Assembly: GCF_000687715.1 (NCBI RefSeq)
Contig: NZ_JHXD01000001.1
Coordinates: 310,001-374,000, forward strand
DNA length: 64,000 bases
Source: Xylanibacter ruminicola Ga6B6
GTDB taxonomy: Bacteria; Bacteroidota; Bacteroidia; Bacteroidales; Bacteroidaceae
Direction of reading: 5' to 3'
The translations under genes were made by a program, and so were the position numbers. Positions 9,898 through 19,023 of this stretch are shown one piece after another. Below the pieces are notes generated by a model that worked only from the letters and a program-made list of their open reading frames with translations, searched no databases and was not told where the DNA came from. Every line of letters begins with the position of its first letter. Position 1 is the first letter of the stretch.

Positions 9898-9913
9898 CAC
9901 CAAATTTGTGCAA

Positions 9914-10825
9914 ATGATTGACCAAAAGGGCATTGTAAAGGCTTATGTGCGCTATTTAAAGCTGCAACGTAACATGTCGGGTAATACGCTCGATGCCTAT
10001 CAGCGTGACCTGCGTAAACTGCTCGACTATCTAGATCATGAGAAGATTGCTATAAGCGATGTGACGTTAGCCGACTTGGAATATTTCTCGGCCAGTTTGC
10101 ATGATATCGGCATCCATCCCCGTTCGCAATGTCGCATTCTGAGTGGCATCCGTAGCTTTTTTAAGTTTGTGCAGTTGGATGGCTATCGTGATGATGATCC
10201 TACCGAATTGTTGGAGTCGCCACAGATTGGCGACCATCTGCCCGAGGTACTCACAACGCAGGAGGTAGACCGTCTCGAAGAAAGTATCGATGTTTCCAAA
10301 TGGGAGGGACATCGCAATCGTGCAATCATTGAGGTGCTCTTTTCGTGTGGCTTACGTGTCAGTGAGTTGGTTAACCTCAAACTTTCCGACCTTTATCTCG
10401 ACGAAGAGTATGTGCGTGTGCTGGGTAAAGGCTCTAAGGAACGTTTGGTACCTATCTCGCCCAAAGCCATTCAGGAGTTGGGTTACTGGTTTGATGATCG
10501 TAACCTGATGAAGATAAAGCCTGGCGAGGAAGACTATGTGTTCCTGAATCGTCGAGGCTCCCACCTCACTCGTACCATGATTCTCATCATGATCAAAGCC
10601 CAGGCCAAGGAAGCCGGCATCCAAAAGACCATTTCTCCCCACACCCTGCGCCACTCCTTTGCCACCGCATTGCTCGAAGGCGGCGCCGACCTTCGCTTTA
10701 TTCAAGCCCTCTTAGGTCACGAAGACATTGGTACTACAGAAATCTATACCCACATAGATACTTCAACTCTAAGACAAGAAATCTTAGAGCATCATCCGCG
10801 AAATAAGAAAATTAACCTAAAGTGA
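9914..10825 (+). CDS. xerD: Tyrosine recombinase XerD-type
   Basis: Site-specific recombinase (303 aa) that resolves chromosome dimers at dif. It has an N-terminal SAM-like core-binding domain (about residues 1-90) and the catalytic domain with RVSELVNL (first Arg), HTLRHSFATALLEGG (His/Arg) and GTTEIYTH (nucleophilic Tyr). The ATG at 9914 was preferred over a GTG two codons earlier because of the nearby promoter box. Its 3' end overlaps the convergent murI by 14 bp. The housekeeping context and lack of mobile genes argue against a phage integrase. Confidence 0.92.
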   Translation: MIDQKGIVKAYVRYLKLQRNMSGNTLDAYQRDLRKLLDYLDHEKIAISDVTLADLEYFSASLHDIGIHPRSQCRILSGIRSFFKFVQLDGYRDDDPTELLESPQIGDHLPEVLTTQEVDRLEESIDVSKWEGHRNRAIIEVLFSCGLRVSELVNLKLSDLYLDEEYVRVLGKGSKERLVPISPKAIQELGYWFDDRNLMKIKPGEEDYVFLNRRGSHLTRTMILIMIKAQAKEAGIQKTISPHTLRHSFATALLEGGADLRFIQALLGHEDIGTTEIYTHIDTSTLRQEILEHHPRNKKINLK

Positions 10826-11645
10826 TGTTATCTACCTCTACGGGTTCGTGGAGGAAAATTTGGGCTTGTTCCTTGAACTTGTTGGGGTTCTCGGTAGTGA
10901 GGTAGTGAACACCTGCACCTTTAGAACATTTGGCTTCGATATTTGGATGACGCTCCATATAGCTCTTCAGGCTCTCGGCCACGTATTCGCCTTGGGGTAC
11001 AACGCGTACTCCTGCGGGCAGATACTTCAGAATCTTAGGCATCAATAAGGGATAATGGGTGCAGCCTAAGATGATGGTATCGATGTCGGGATCCTTACGC
11101 ATGATTTCGTCGATACGCTTCTTGACGAAGTAGTCGGCACCTGGTGAGTCGGCCTCGTTATACTCTACCAAGGGCACCCAGAATGGACATGCCACGCCTG
11201 ATACCTTGATGTCAGGAAAAAGCTTGTGAATTTCAAGGTCGTAGCTCTCACTCTTGATGGTTCCTTCGGTGGCTAGTACGCCAACATGTTTGGAAGTGGT
11301 AAGATCGCCAATCACCTCGGCTGTAGGACGGATGATACCCAACACGCGACGTTCGGGATCAATCTTTGGCAGATCGTTCTGCTGGATGGTGCGTAGTGCC
11401 TTGGCTGAGGCTGTGTTACAACCTAAGATCACCAGGTGGCAACCCATCTCGAACAATTTTACTACGGCTTGGCGTGTAAACTCATAAACCACGTCGAACG
11501 AACGTGGTCCATAAGGCGCACGGGCATTGTCGCCCAAATAAAGATAATCGTATTCGGGGAGCAGTTGACGGATACCATGCAGGATGGTGAGTCCGCCGTA
11601 ACCACTGTCAAAAATACCAATTGGTCCTGGATTACTTGAGAGCAT
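10812..11645 (-). CDS. murI: Glutamate racemase
   Basis: Makes D-glutamate for peptidoglycan. The 277-aa protein has both catalytic cysteines: LGCNTASA (about residue 80) and LGCTHYPLL (about residue 190), and the N-terminal GIFDSGYGGLTI. It starts 14 bp inside the last ompH gene and is the last gene of the bamA envelope operon. Its stop overlaps the convergent xerD. Confidence 0.96.
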   Translation of the reverse strand: MLSSNPGPIGIFDSGYGGLTILHGIRQLLPEYDYLYLGDNARAPYGPRSFDVVYEFTRQAVVKLFEMGCHLVILGCNTASAKALRTIQQNDLPKIDPERRVLGIIRPTAEVIGDLTTSKHVGVLATEGTIKSESYDLEIHKLFPDIKVSGVACPFWVPLVEYNEADSPGADYFVKKRIDEIMRKDPDIDTIILGCTHYPLLMPKILKYLPAGVRVVPQGEYVAESLKSYMERHPNIEAKCSKGAGVHYLTTENPNKFKEQAQIFLHEPVEVDNITLG

Positions 11646-12147
11646 CCTTCACTATTTCGTTGATATCTTCGCCCAGAGCGGGATTGATGAATGGGCAGGC
11701 ATCGCTGTCGGTATTGATAATGAGTGCCAAACCACGTTGCTGGGCAATGGCGCTAAGCGTCTCGTTAAGACGAGTCTTGAGGGCATTCATTGCCTCTTTC
11801 TCAGCGGCTTCAAGCTCCTTTGTGCTCTTGTTCTTAAACAAGATGTTCTGCTGCATCAGCTCCTGAAGTTCTGATTGGCGCTTCTGCAGAATGCTTTTAG
11901 GGAAGTCGCGCTGACCATCAAGAAATTCCTCGTACTTCCTGTTGAATTCGTCTTCTACACGCTTGGCCTCTGCCTGATACTTGGCTTTGAGGTCGGCCAT
12001 CTGCTGCTGAACCAGCGAATAGTCGTTCATCGACTGGATGGCAGCCTGATAGCTCAGGTAGCCAAACTTGATGGATGATGTGGCGTCGCCCTGTGCAAAT
12101 GCGTTGAGCGATACGAATGCCACAAGAAGTACGAGGAATCGTTTCAT
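11632..12147 (-). CDS. OmpH/Skp-family periplasmic chaperone (third copy)
   Basis: Skp-like protein of 171 aa with signal peptide MKRFLVLLVAFVSLNAFAQ, then IKFGYLSYQAAIQSM and a long charged helix (about residues 45-130) typical of the Skp tentacles, and the closing ALIINTDSDACPFINPALGEDINEIV. Skp proteins hold unfolded outer-membrane proteins for BamA. It follows the second copy by 31 bp and overlaps murI by 14 bp. Confidence 0.88.
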   Translation of the reverse strand: MKRFLVLLVAFVSLNAFAQGDATSSIKFGYLSYQAAIQSMNDYSLVQQQMADLKAKYQAEAKRVEDEFNRKYEEFLDGQRDFPKSILQKRQSELQELMQQNILFKNKSTKELEAAEKEAMNALKTRLNETLSAIAQQRGLALIINTDSDACPFINPALGEDINEIVKDALK

Positions 12148-12178
12148 GATGTTATAATTTGGTAGTTATACTTTCGAA

Positions 12179-12682
12179 TTACTTCAAACCTAACTTTGTC
12201 TTAACCTGAGCAGTTACATCGGTAGAGAGGGTAGTGCTGATGTAAGGCAGCGAGTTGTTCTCCATGATGTAAACATACTGACCAGCCTGACCTACGGCCT
12301 TGATAGCATCAAGAATCTTGGTCTGAATAGCCTGCATCTTCTCAGCCGAAGCCTTCTGCAAAGCCTGCTGGTTGTCCTGGTAGCTCTGCTGAATCTTGGT
12401 GTACATATCCTGCAGTTCCTGCTGACGGCGCTGCTTGATGTTCTCGGGCAGTGAAGCCTGCTCCTTCTCGAAAGCCTCACCCTTCTTCTGCAGTTCGTCC
12501 TGCATGCTCTTCAGGTCAGCCTCATACTGGTCCTGCAGTGCCTTAATCTCGTTCTGAGCCTTAGTAAACTCAGGCATGGCCTGCATAATCTCCTGGGTGT
12601 TCACATGGCCGAACTTACCCTGTGCATTGGCGGTAGTGAAACCGCAGATAGCGCAAAGTGCGCAGATAATCAATTTTTTCAT
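12179..12682 (-). CDS. OmpH/Skp-family periplasmic chaperone (second copy)
   Basis: Skp-like protein (167 aa). The signal peptide MKKLIICALCAICGFTTANAQ is nearly the same as in the first copy. The mature part starts GKFGHVNTQEIMQAMPEF and continues as a Gln/Glu/Lys-rich coiled helix. Predicted to carry outer-membrane proteins across the periplasm. It lies 47 bp after the first copy; that gap is AT-rich and has no clear promoter box. Confidence 0.9.
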   Translation of the reverse strand: MKKLIICALCAICGFTTANAQGKFGHVNTQEIMQAMPEFTKAQNEIKALQDQYEADLKSMQDELQKKGEAFEKEQASLPENIKQRRQQELQDMYTKIQQSYQDNQQALQKASAEKMQAIQTKILDAIKAVGQAGQYVYIMENNSLPYISTTLSTDVTAQVKTKLGLK

Positions 12683-12729
12683 ATTACTTATTGTTTTTAA
12701 TTATTATTTTTTCAATTATCAATTCTCAA

Positions 12730-13245
12730 TTAGTTAGCGTATCCCAACTTACGAAGCACCTCTGATGAGATGTCGATCTTGGGCGAACTGAAGATGATAC
12801 CAGCATCGCTGGCACGATCGAGTACCAACTGATAGCCTCGCAGTTCTGCTATATCTTTAATCACGTTGTAAACCTCTTCCTGTATGGGGTTCATCAAGGC
12901 GGTACGCTTCTTAAACAGCTCGCCCTCTGGACCGAAGTAGTGCTTCTTCAGCTCGGCAGCCTGCTTCTCCTTGTCAACGATAGCGTCCTGCTTGGCTTTC
13001 TTCTGCTCCTTCGAGAGGAACACCACCTCGTTCTGGTAGTTCTTATAAAGTGTCTGGGCTTCGGCATTCAAAGCGTCAACCTCAGCCTGCCACTGCTTTG
13101 ATACCTGACCTAACTGCTCGTTGGCACGCTCGTAGGCTGGGATGTTCTTCAGGATGTACTCCATGTCGATCACTGCCACCTTCTGGGCGTTGATACTTGT
13201 GAAACCACAGATTGCGCAGATTGCGCAGATAATCAATTTCTTCAT
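12730..13245 (-). CDS. OmpH/Skp-family periplasmic chaperone (first copy)
   Basis: Skp-like protein (171 aa): signal peptide MKKLIICAICAICGFTSINAQ, then KVAVIDMEYILKNIPAYERA and a coiled central region. A longer open frame begins at 13452 but its first 69 residues are read inside bamA in another frame and have no signal-peptide logic; the start at 13245, 11 bp after bamA, is clearly right. Directly follows bamA, whose product it serves. Confidence 0.9.
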   Translation of the reverse strand: MKKLIICAICAICGFTSINAQKVAVIDMEYILKNIPAYERANEQLGQVSKQWQAEVDALNAEAQTLYKNYQNEVVFLSKEQKKAKQDAIVDKEKQAAELKKHYFGPEGELFKKRTALMNPIQEEVYNVIKDIAELRGYQLVLDRASDAGIIFSSPKIDISSEVLRKLGYAN

Positions 13246-13256
13246 AGCTGTATAAT

Positions 13257-15959
13257 TTAGAATTCCTGACCGAGAATGAAGTGGAAGTTGCTTCCACCCT
13301 TCTTCTGTGCACCATACTGGCTGGTGTAAACATTGTCGAAACCGTATGCCCAGTCGATACCCATCAAACCAACCATAGGCAGGAAGATACGAACACCGAG
13401 ACCTGCCGAACGCTTCATCTTGAATGGGTTGAAGTCCTTGGCGTTGGCCCAAGCGTTACCACCCTCCAGGAAGCCCAGTCCATAGATAGTGGTGTTACCC
13501 AGCATGAATGGGTAACGCAGCTCGAGTGTGAATCGGTCGTAAGCGTAAGAGTTATAAGATGAGATGGTACCACCCTTCATCATGGTCTCGTAGGCCGAAG
13601 AGTAAGAGAGTGATCCATTCTCGTATCCGCGCAGTCCGATGGTCTCCTCTGAGTAGCCGTATGAGTATCCGCTCATACCGTCACCACCCACGTAGAAGGT
13701 CTCGAATGGTGAGCGCTTATTGCTGTTGTAGCTGCCTAACAGTCCCATCTCTACACGGGTCATCAGCACAAAGCACTTCTGACCGCCTGTGAGGGCTGTA
13801 AAGGTGCGACTCTTAAACTTCCACTTGTGGTACTCAATCCAGCGATATACATCCTGCAACTCGTCCTCGTAGGTAGCCGAGTTAGAGTTCTTGGCCAGAT
13901 TAGCATAATCCTTATTGTCGAAGAGCGACCAAGGTGGTGTAACGGTTACCGATGCCATGAACTCTGAACCGCGACGTGGGAATAGCTGGTTATCGGTAGA
14001 TGTACGACTCAATGTCAAACCAAGGTTGATATTGTTACAGTTACCGTTGTGGATATAGAAGTAGCTCCAGTCGCGCAGCATGTAGCGTGAGAAGCCGAGC
14101 TGTGCCGACAGCTGGAAGTAGTCGTCGGGCCAGCGCAGACGCTTACCCCATCCCAACGATGCACCGAATACAGTCATGGTCTTATCGTCGTCGAGCATCG
14201 ACTCATAGTTGTAATAGTAATTATTGTATGAGCCGTAGCCGCCGCTGTACATGTAGTAGTTGTTGTAGAATGAATTGTTACGGTAGTAACTTGAGATATC
14301 GCTCTGCTTAGAGTAGAACACACCTACATTCAAACTGTTAGGACGCTTGCCGCCAAACCAGTTGGTTCCATAGTTGGCACTCAGTGAGCTGTAGTAGCTA
14401 CCGTTGGTCTGGAAGCTGAAGCCCAACTGCTCACCATCACCATAAGGCAGGATACCGCGGTGCAGCTTGTTCTTACCAAACAGGTTACGGATAGAGAAGT
14501 TGTTGAACTTGATACCAATCTTACCGATGATACCGGTCTGTCCCCAACCTAATGAGAACTCCAGCTGGTCGTTACTCTTCTGCTCCAGGCGCCAGTTCAC
14601 GTCAACCGAGCCATCCTCAACGTTTGGCTTGATATCTGGAACCACCTTTTCTGGATCAAAGAATCCCATTGATGCGATATCACGTACCGAACGTGTCAGT
14701 GCCTCCTTGTTGAACAGGTCGCCTGGCTTGGTGCGCAGTTCACGACGTACCACCTCTTCGTACAAACGGTCGTTACCATAGATACGGACATGGTTCAGGT
14801 GAGCCTGAGGACCTTCGGTTACACGCATCTCGATATCGATAGAATCTCCGTCGATGTTTACCTCAACAGGGTCGATATTCGAGAAAACATAACCGTTGTT
14901 ATAGTAATAGTTACCAGCGGCATCCTCGTCTTCACGCAGGCGCTTGTCGATGTGCTTCTGGTTATATACATCACCCTTCTTCATGCCTAATACGGCATTC
15001 AGGTAGTCGGTTGTAACCACAGTGTTACCTACCCATGTGATATCGCGTATAAAGTACTTCTCACCTTCGTCGATCTTTACTAAGATGTTTACGTGCTTAT
15101 CGTCGCATGGATAAACCGAGTCCTCAACGATGGTAGCATCGCGGAAACCTAACTCGTTATATTTGTCGATCAGGGCCTGCTTTGCCTCCTTATAGCGCTC
15201 GTCGGTAAACTTCTTGGCCTTGAAGAAGTTGGTAAACTTACCAGCCTCGTGAATCTTTCCGAAAGCACCCTTGCCAAACAGCGAGCCTTTAATCTTGCCA
15301 GTCTTCAGCTTGTCGTTACCCTGGAACACCAGCTGGCGTACCTTCATCTTGTCTTTCTTGTCGATGTTTACGTCAAGTGTTACCTGTCCAGAGGCATCTT
15401 CGTGCTGTATGATGTCGATCTCGGCATTCTTATAACCCTTGTCGTCGAAGTATTTCTTGGCCAAGATCTTTGCACGGTCGATGATGTTACGAGTCAAGCT
15501 CATACCCTTAACCATACCCAACTTAGCCTCCATATCCTCGCGCTCGGCCTTTTTGATACCGTTGTAGTTGATGGTCTTGATACGTGGACGCATACCTAAG
15601 TGAATGCACAGATAAATCTTGTTGCCAACAATCGAGTCGGCGGTAATCTGTACTTTCGAGAACAATCCGTTACGCCAGTAGCGCTTTACGGCTTCGGTAA
15701 TCTGCGAACCAGGAACCTCAATCTCCTGACCTACAGACAGTCCCGAGAGGCCAGCCAAAACATAATCCTCGTATCCCTCAACACCCTCAACTGCGATACC
15801 ACCGATTTCGCAGGTACGAGGGGTACCGGCGTACGAGATATCAGGGTTTACAATCTTATCCTGAGCAGAAGCAGTGAAAGGTAAAAAGGTTAAAAGGTAA
15901 ACAGGTAAGATACCTTTCACCAGTCCTTTCACCTTATTTATAATATAAATATAAGTCAC
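13257..15959 (-). CDS. bamA: Outer membrane protein assembly factor BamA
   Basis: Central subunit of the machine that inserts beta-barrel proteins into the outer membrane (900 aa). After a signal sequence ending TASAQ there are POTRA repeats (to about residue 440; e.g. ITEAVKRYWRNGLFSKVQI and FRDATIVEDSVYPCDD), then the 16-strand barrel, closing with FHFILGQEF, a terminal aromatic as expected. A Tyr/Asn/Ser-rich stretch at about residues 553-587 is probably a surface loop and is unusual in composition. It is preceded by uppS (32 bp) and followed by the ompH genes. Confidence 0.95.
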   Translation of the reverse strand: MTYIYIINKVKGLVKGILPVYLLTFLPFTASAQDKIVNPDISYAGTPRTCEIGGIAVEGVEGYEDYVLAGLSGLSVGQEIEVPGSQITEAVKRYWRNGLFSKVQITADSIVGNKIYLCIHLGMRPRIKTINYNGIKKAEREDMEAKLGMVKGMSLTRNIIDRAKILAKKYFDDKGYKNAEIDIIQHEDASGQVTLDVNIDKKDKMKVRQLVFQGNDKLKTGKIKGSLFGKGAFGKIHEAGKFTNFFKAKKFTDERYKEAKQALIDKYNELGFRDATIVEDSVYPCDDKHVNILVKIDEGEKYFIRDITWVGNTVVTTDYLNAVLGMKKGDVYNQKHIDKRLREDEDAAGNYYYNNGYVFSNIDPVEVNIDGDSIDIEMRVTEGPQAHLNHVRIYGNDRLYEEVVRRELRTKPGDLFNKEALTRSVRDIASMGFFDPEKVVPDIKPNVEDGSVDVNWRLEQKSNDQLEFSLGWGQTGIIGKIGIKFNNFSIRNLFGKNKLHRGILPYGDGEQLGFSFQTNGSYYSSLSANYGTNWFGGKRPNSLNVGVFYSKQSDISSYYRNNSFYNNYYMYSGGYGSYNNYYYNYESMLDDDKTMTVFGASLGWGKRLRWPDDYFQLSAQLGFSRYMLRDWSYFYIHNGNCNNINLGLTLSRTSTDNQLFPRRGSEFMASVTVTPPWSLFDNKDYANLAKNSNSATYEDELQDVYRWIEYHKWKFKSRTFTALTGGQKCFVLMTRVEMGLLGSYNSNKRSPFETFYVGGDGMSGYSYGYSEETIGLRGYENGSLSYSSAYETMMKGGTISSYNSYAYDRFTLELRYPFMLGNTTIYGLGFLEGGNAWANAKDFNPFKMKRSAGLGVRIFLPMVGLMGIDWAYGFDNVYTSQYGAQKKGGSNFHFILGQEF

Positions 15960-15991
15960 TTTCTTTTTTACTTTTTTACTTTCGTACCTTT

Positions 15992-16735
15992 TTACTTTTT
16001 CTCTTCGGCCTCTACCTGTGCCTCGGTCTTGCCGAATCTGCGCTGGCGGCTCTGATAGCTGTAGATAGCCTTATGCAGGTCTTCTTCCATAAAATCAGGC
16101 CAGTATGTATCGCAGAAGTAAAGCTCTGAGTAGGCAATCTGCCACAACAGATAGTTTGATATACGAATCTCACCACCAGTACGGATCAGCAACTCTGGGT
16201 CGGGCATGAAATTGGTCCACAAACGTTCGTTGATGGTCTCCTCGGTAATGTTGTTTACATCCAGCTTGCCATCCTTTACCTCCTGGGCAATCTGCTTGGT
16301 AGCTGTTGTCAACTCCAGTTTCGATGAATAGCTCAGTGCAACTACCATGGTCATAGCATCGTTCTTGGCAGTATGCTCCTCGGTCTCGGCCAACTTCTTG
16401 TTTACGGCATCGGGGATACGTGAACGGTCGCCCACCACGCGGAAACGTACGTTATTCTTCATGAAGATCTCGTCTTCAAGCGATGTGAGTACCAGTCCCA
16501 TCAGGGCTGCAACTTCGTCGGCTGGACGATTCCAGTTCTCCGTAGAGAAGGTGTATAGCGTTAAGAACTTGACTCCCAGTCGGGTACACTCAGAAGTGAT
16601 GCGGCGCACTGCGTCTACACCTGCCTGGTGGCCAAAACTACGGTCTTTACCACGCTCCATGGCCCAACGTCCATTACCGTCCATAATGATGGCAATGTGC
16701 TGGGGAATCCTGTTCATGTCTAAAAGTTCCTTCAT
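15992..16735 (-). CDS. uppS: Isoprenyl transferase (undecaprenyl diphosphate synthase)
   Basis: Cis-prenyltransferase that makes the C55 lipid carrier for peptidoglycan and O-antigen. The 247-aa protein has the signature [13 protein letters not shown] (catalytic Asp), the FSTENWNRP motif, and the C-terminal [20 protein letters not shown] with [10 protein letters not shown]. An internal ATG six codons in is an alternative start. It lies 5 bp after the beta-barrel gene, in the order usual for the phylum (barrel protein, uppS, bamA). Confidence 0.96.
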   Translation of the reverse strand: MKELLDMNRIPQHIAIIMDGNGRWAMERGKDRSFGHQAGVDAVRRITSECTRLGVKFLTLYTFSTENWNRPADEVAALMGLVLTSLEDEIFMKNNVRFRVVGDRSRIPDAVNKKLAETEEHTAKNDAMTMVVALSYSSKLELTTATKQIAQEVKDGKLDVNNITEETINERLWTNFMPDPELLIRTGGEIRISNYLLWQIAYSELYFCDTYWPDFMEEDLHKAIYSYQSRQRRFGKTEAQVEAEEKK

Positions 16736-16740
16736 ATATC

Positions 16741-17397
16741 TTAATATCTATCGTTGTTACACGTTTTGCATTTCTCCCAGAGGTCGTAGGTTAGTGCTAT
16801 TTGTAGCACGCTATAGCCATCGGTGTTCTTAAACAGACCGCTGCTCTTAATGCCTAAGGGATCCTTACTGCCGTCCAGCTTGTCGCTCAGCGTAAAACGT
16901 ATTGCCCATTCAGCTGTCAGGTTCAGTCTGTTGCCTATTTTATATTTTATGCCTGCACCTATTGGCAGGTTCATCGTTGCGCCTTTTTCTGATCCGCCAT
17001 AAAAGCTTGCGCCTGCGCCCATGGTGATGAATGGTGTAAAGCGCCTTGCGCCTCGGTATTCATAACCTGTTCCATATGGCCAGAAGTTGTATTCCAATCG
17101 TACGTCGGCTTCGGTAATATGATGACTGAACTCGTAGCCATTTGTTGTTGTCTCGGCTTTGCCTTTCAGCTTGCCTGTGCCTAAATCTAAGGCTATAGCC
17201 ACACGTGGGTCAAGTCGGTATTTGGCTACTAGTGCCAGCCAAGGCTGCATACCTTTCAGCGGATTGCTGTTGTAGTCGCCTACATAGCTTACTAAGCCTA
17301 CACCGGCACCTATCTCCATCTTGTACTCAGGCTCGTCCTGAGCAGTGGCGGCCATCGTTATGGCCAGTGCGAAGATTACTGCCAACAGTTTTTTCAC
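16741..17397 (-). CDS. Outer-membrane beta-barrel protein (DUF6089-like)
   Basis: Exported protein of 218 aa: signal peptide [20 protein letters not shown], then repeated amphipathic strands ([58 protein letters not shown]) consistent with an 8-stranded barrel. In other Bacteroidetes a DUF6089 barrel protein stands just before uppS, and that is the basis for the family guess. Function unknown. It lies 2 bp after the DUF6242 gene. Confidence 0.7.
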   Translation of the reverse strand: MKKLLAVIFALAITMAATAQDEPEYKMEIGAGVGLVSYVGDYNSNPLKGMQPWLALVAKYRLDPRVAIALDLGTGKLKGKAETTTNGYEFSHHITEADVRLEYNFWPYGTGYEYRGARRFTPFITMGAGASFYGGSEKGATMNLPIGAGIKYKIGNRLNLTAEWAIRFTLSDKLDGSKDPLGIKSSGLFKNTDGYSVLQIALTYDLWEKCKTCNNDRY

Positions 17398-17399
17398 TG

Positions 17400-18536
17400 T
17401 TATTCAATGATAAGGCCTCGCCATACTTCACCGGTATCCTTGCCTACCAGCCAGAGATAGCCGTTGTCGTCGGTGATGGCGGTGAGATTATTGGTGCCCA
17501 AAGCATCGGGTAATGTATATTTCGTTGTCGTTTTCCAGGTGATGCCCTGATCGCGACTTACGTAAATGTTCTTGTCGTTGCCGATGGCCAGAACCACATT
17601 GTTAAAGCGTACCAGATTCAGGTTGTCCATCTTTGGCAGATAGTAACCGCTGTATTCCTCGATAGGAATAAGCACCCATCTTGAAGGCAGACTATTATGG
17701 GCGTATTCGGCTATCTTGCGCCATACCATACAAGCCTTATCGCTCTTGTCGTTGGTGCCTACCAACATCTGGTAGTCGGTAGAATCGTTGGCTGCAAAAG
17801 CCCACGATGCAAAGGCTATATTGTCTGTTGGCAGCCAGGCTGCATCATCGTCGATTATATCGGCTTCCCATGTGTCGCCGTTGTCCTTACTTACCATCAG
17901 TGTACCGTCGGTACCAAAGGCATAACCCTCGGTAGTGCCGTAACCTATCAGCTGCTTCATACCTGCTGTAGCAGCTTTCTGCTCCCACAGGGCTTTCTTG
18001 GCATCGGTAGGCAGGTCGGCAGCAGTCATCTGCTCCCAAAGCATCTTGTTTGTCTCGGCCTGATGTACGTTGATTGATATTGCATAAGTGCGGTAGCTGT
18101 TACCGCTCTGTGCGTACACACGCAGATCCTTCAACTTGGTAAAGTCGATCGAGTCAGTACTGCTGTAGTAGAGCAGTGAGTCTTCGCCGTTTTTGTCGGG
18201 GTAGTTAACTACCACAGTACCAGAGTTAATGCTGCTGATAGTGGCCAGAACGTGGTTCAGGTCAACATCTGATGGCAGAGAGTCGGTATTGTAAATCTTG
18301 CGCTGTGCCTGATCGATGGTGAATACAACAGGGTCGCTTAGCGTCTTCTTGTAAACAGAATCCGCACCTGCCGAAGTTGTGGTGTGTACATAACGATTTA
18401 CACACGACAGCTTGAACTGTGTAATAGCCGTGTTGTTGTAATACTGGGTGGTGTCGTCGTTTTCGTCCTTCAGGCACGAAGTCATCAGCAGGGCACCCGC
18501 CAGCATCATGCAAAGCGTAGAAATATATCTTTTCAT
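17400..18536 (-). CDS. DUF6242-type lipoprotein with beta-propeller-like C-terminal part
   Basis: Lipoprotein of 378 aa (lipobox LLMTSC, Cys18). The N-terminal half resembles DUF6242 (cadherin/Ig-like strands, DSDSIDFTKLKDLRVYAQSGN-like segment), and the C-terminal half has repeated GDTWE/GITWK motifs like the Asp-box repeats of sialidase/BNR propellers. Function unknown; likely surface or periplasmic. The start at 18536 was chosen over 18584 because the lipobox signal begins there and the -7 box at 18572-18579 sits between. First gene of the bamA operon. Confidence 0.75.
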   Translation of the reverse strand: MKRYISTLCMMLAGALLMTSCLKDENDDTTQYYNNTAITQFKLSCVNRYVHTTTSAGADSVYKKTLSDPVVFTIDQAQRKIYNTDSLPSDVDLNHVLATISSINSGTVVVNYPDKNGEDSLLYYSSTDSIDFTKLKDLRVYAQSGNSYRTYAISINVHQAETNKMLWEQMTAADLPTDAKKALWEQKAATAGMKQLIGYGTTEGYAFGTDGTLMVSKDNGDTWEADIIDDDAAWLPTDNIAFASWAFAANDSTDYQMLVGTNDKSDKACMVWRKIAEYAHNSLPSRWVLIPIEEYSGYYLPKMDNLNLVRFNNVVLAIGNDKNIYVSRDQGITWKTTTKYTLPDALGTNNLTAITDDNGYLWLVGKDTGEVWRGLIIE

Positions 18537-18571
18537 TGAGTCAATAATCTCTTTTTTGTTCAATTTGGCTG

Positions 18572-18579
18572 CAAATTTA
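18572..18579 (-). promoter_or_regulatory. -7 box for the bamA/ompH/murI operon
   Basis: Minus-strand TAAATTTG, about 36 bp before the DUF6242 start. Confidence 0.65.
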
Positions 18580-18675
18580 CGCACATTTCTGCAAAAATGA
18601 GCACATTTCTACTTATAATTAATGAAAATATGCCATAATTTGACCGATTTTAAGTTAGTTTAGGGTTTTAATACC

Positions 18676-18711
18676 AAAAAGAGCGCGGTATGAATCACTC
18701 ACCCCGCACTC
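18676..18711 (-). terminator. Terminator of the small membrane-peptide gene
   Basis: GAGTGCGG pairs with CCGCGCTC (8 bp, one G-U) around a 15-nt loop, followed on the minus strand by TTTTT. It begins 3 bp after the stop codon of the small gene. Confidence 0.8.
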
Positions 18712-18714
18712 AAT

Positions 18715-18810
18715 TCAACGTATGTTAGTATGCATGAGCGTATAAATGCTCAGGCCGGCAGACAATCCAACCGTTACTAACATAACAGTTGTTTGAAAAT
18801 CTAATAACAT
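18715..18810 (-). CDS. 31-residue single-helix membrane peptide (unrecognised)
   Basis: Small gene that I do not recognise. It reads MLLDFQTTVMLVTVGLSAGL (first 20 residues) then SIYTLMHTNIR and stop, giving one hydrophobic helix over about residues 6-26 and a basic end, so a membrane peptide is plausible. It has its own -7 box (18880-18887), an AAGG about 10 nt before the ATG and a tight terminator 3 bp after the stop. That complete gene layout in an otherwise empty 440-bp gap is the main evidence that it is real. It lies between pckA and the bamA operon and overlaps neither. Homology could not be tested. Confidence 0.6.
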   Translation of the reverse strand: MLLDFQTTVMLVTVGLSAGLSIYTLMHTNIR

Positions 18811-18879
18811 AATCTTTTACCTTAAAATCTAACTAATAAAAAACCTAATGAAATACACGTAATCTCCCGATTACAAGTG

Positions 18880-18887
18880 CAAAGGTA
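18880..18887 (-). promoter_or_regulatory. -7 box of the small membrane-peptide gene
   Basis: Minus-strand TACCTTTG. A perfect inverted repeat, GTAATC-4 nt-GATTAC (18859-18874), flanked by CAC/GTG, overlaps the predicted RNA start and could be an operator. Confidence 0.65.
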
Positions 18888-18966
18888 CTAAGAATAATTG
18901 GAATATTAAAGGATTAAAGAATTAAAATAGGGTCGAAAAAAGTCGAACTTGATATGTATCAATAAA

Positions 18967-18996
18967 AATTGGCCACGCCTTTCGGCGCAGCCAATT
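18967..18996 (-). terminator. Terminator after pckA
   Basis: AATTGGC-TGCGCC stem, GAAA tetraloop, closing strand GGCGTG-GCCAATT, then TTTATT on the minus strand. It is 27 bp after the pckA stop. Confidence 0.9.
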
Positions 18997-19023
18997 CTGA
19001 TATTTAAAGTGATAAATCTCTTA

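Noticed and set aside
9914..10825. Tyrosine recombinase as sign of an integrated element
   Set aside because: XerD-like length and motifs, housekeeping neighbours on both sides, no attachment repeats or phage genes; the tRNA-Pro gene is 30 kb away and intact.
13246..13452. Longer N terminus for the first ompH gene
   Set aside because: It would overlap bamA by about 200 bp out of frame; a clean signal peptide begins at 13245.
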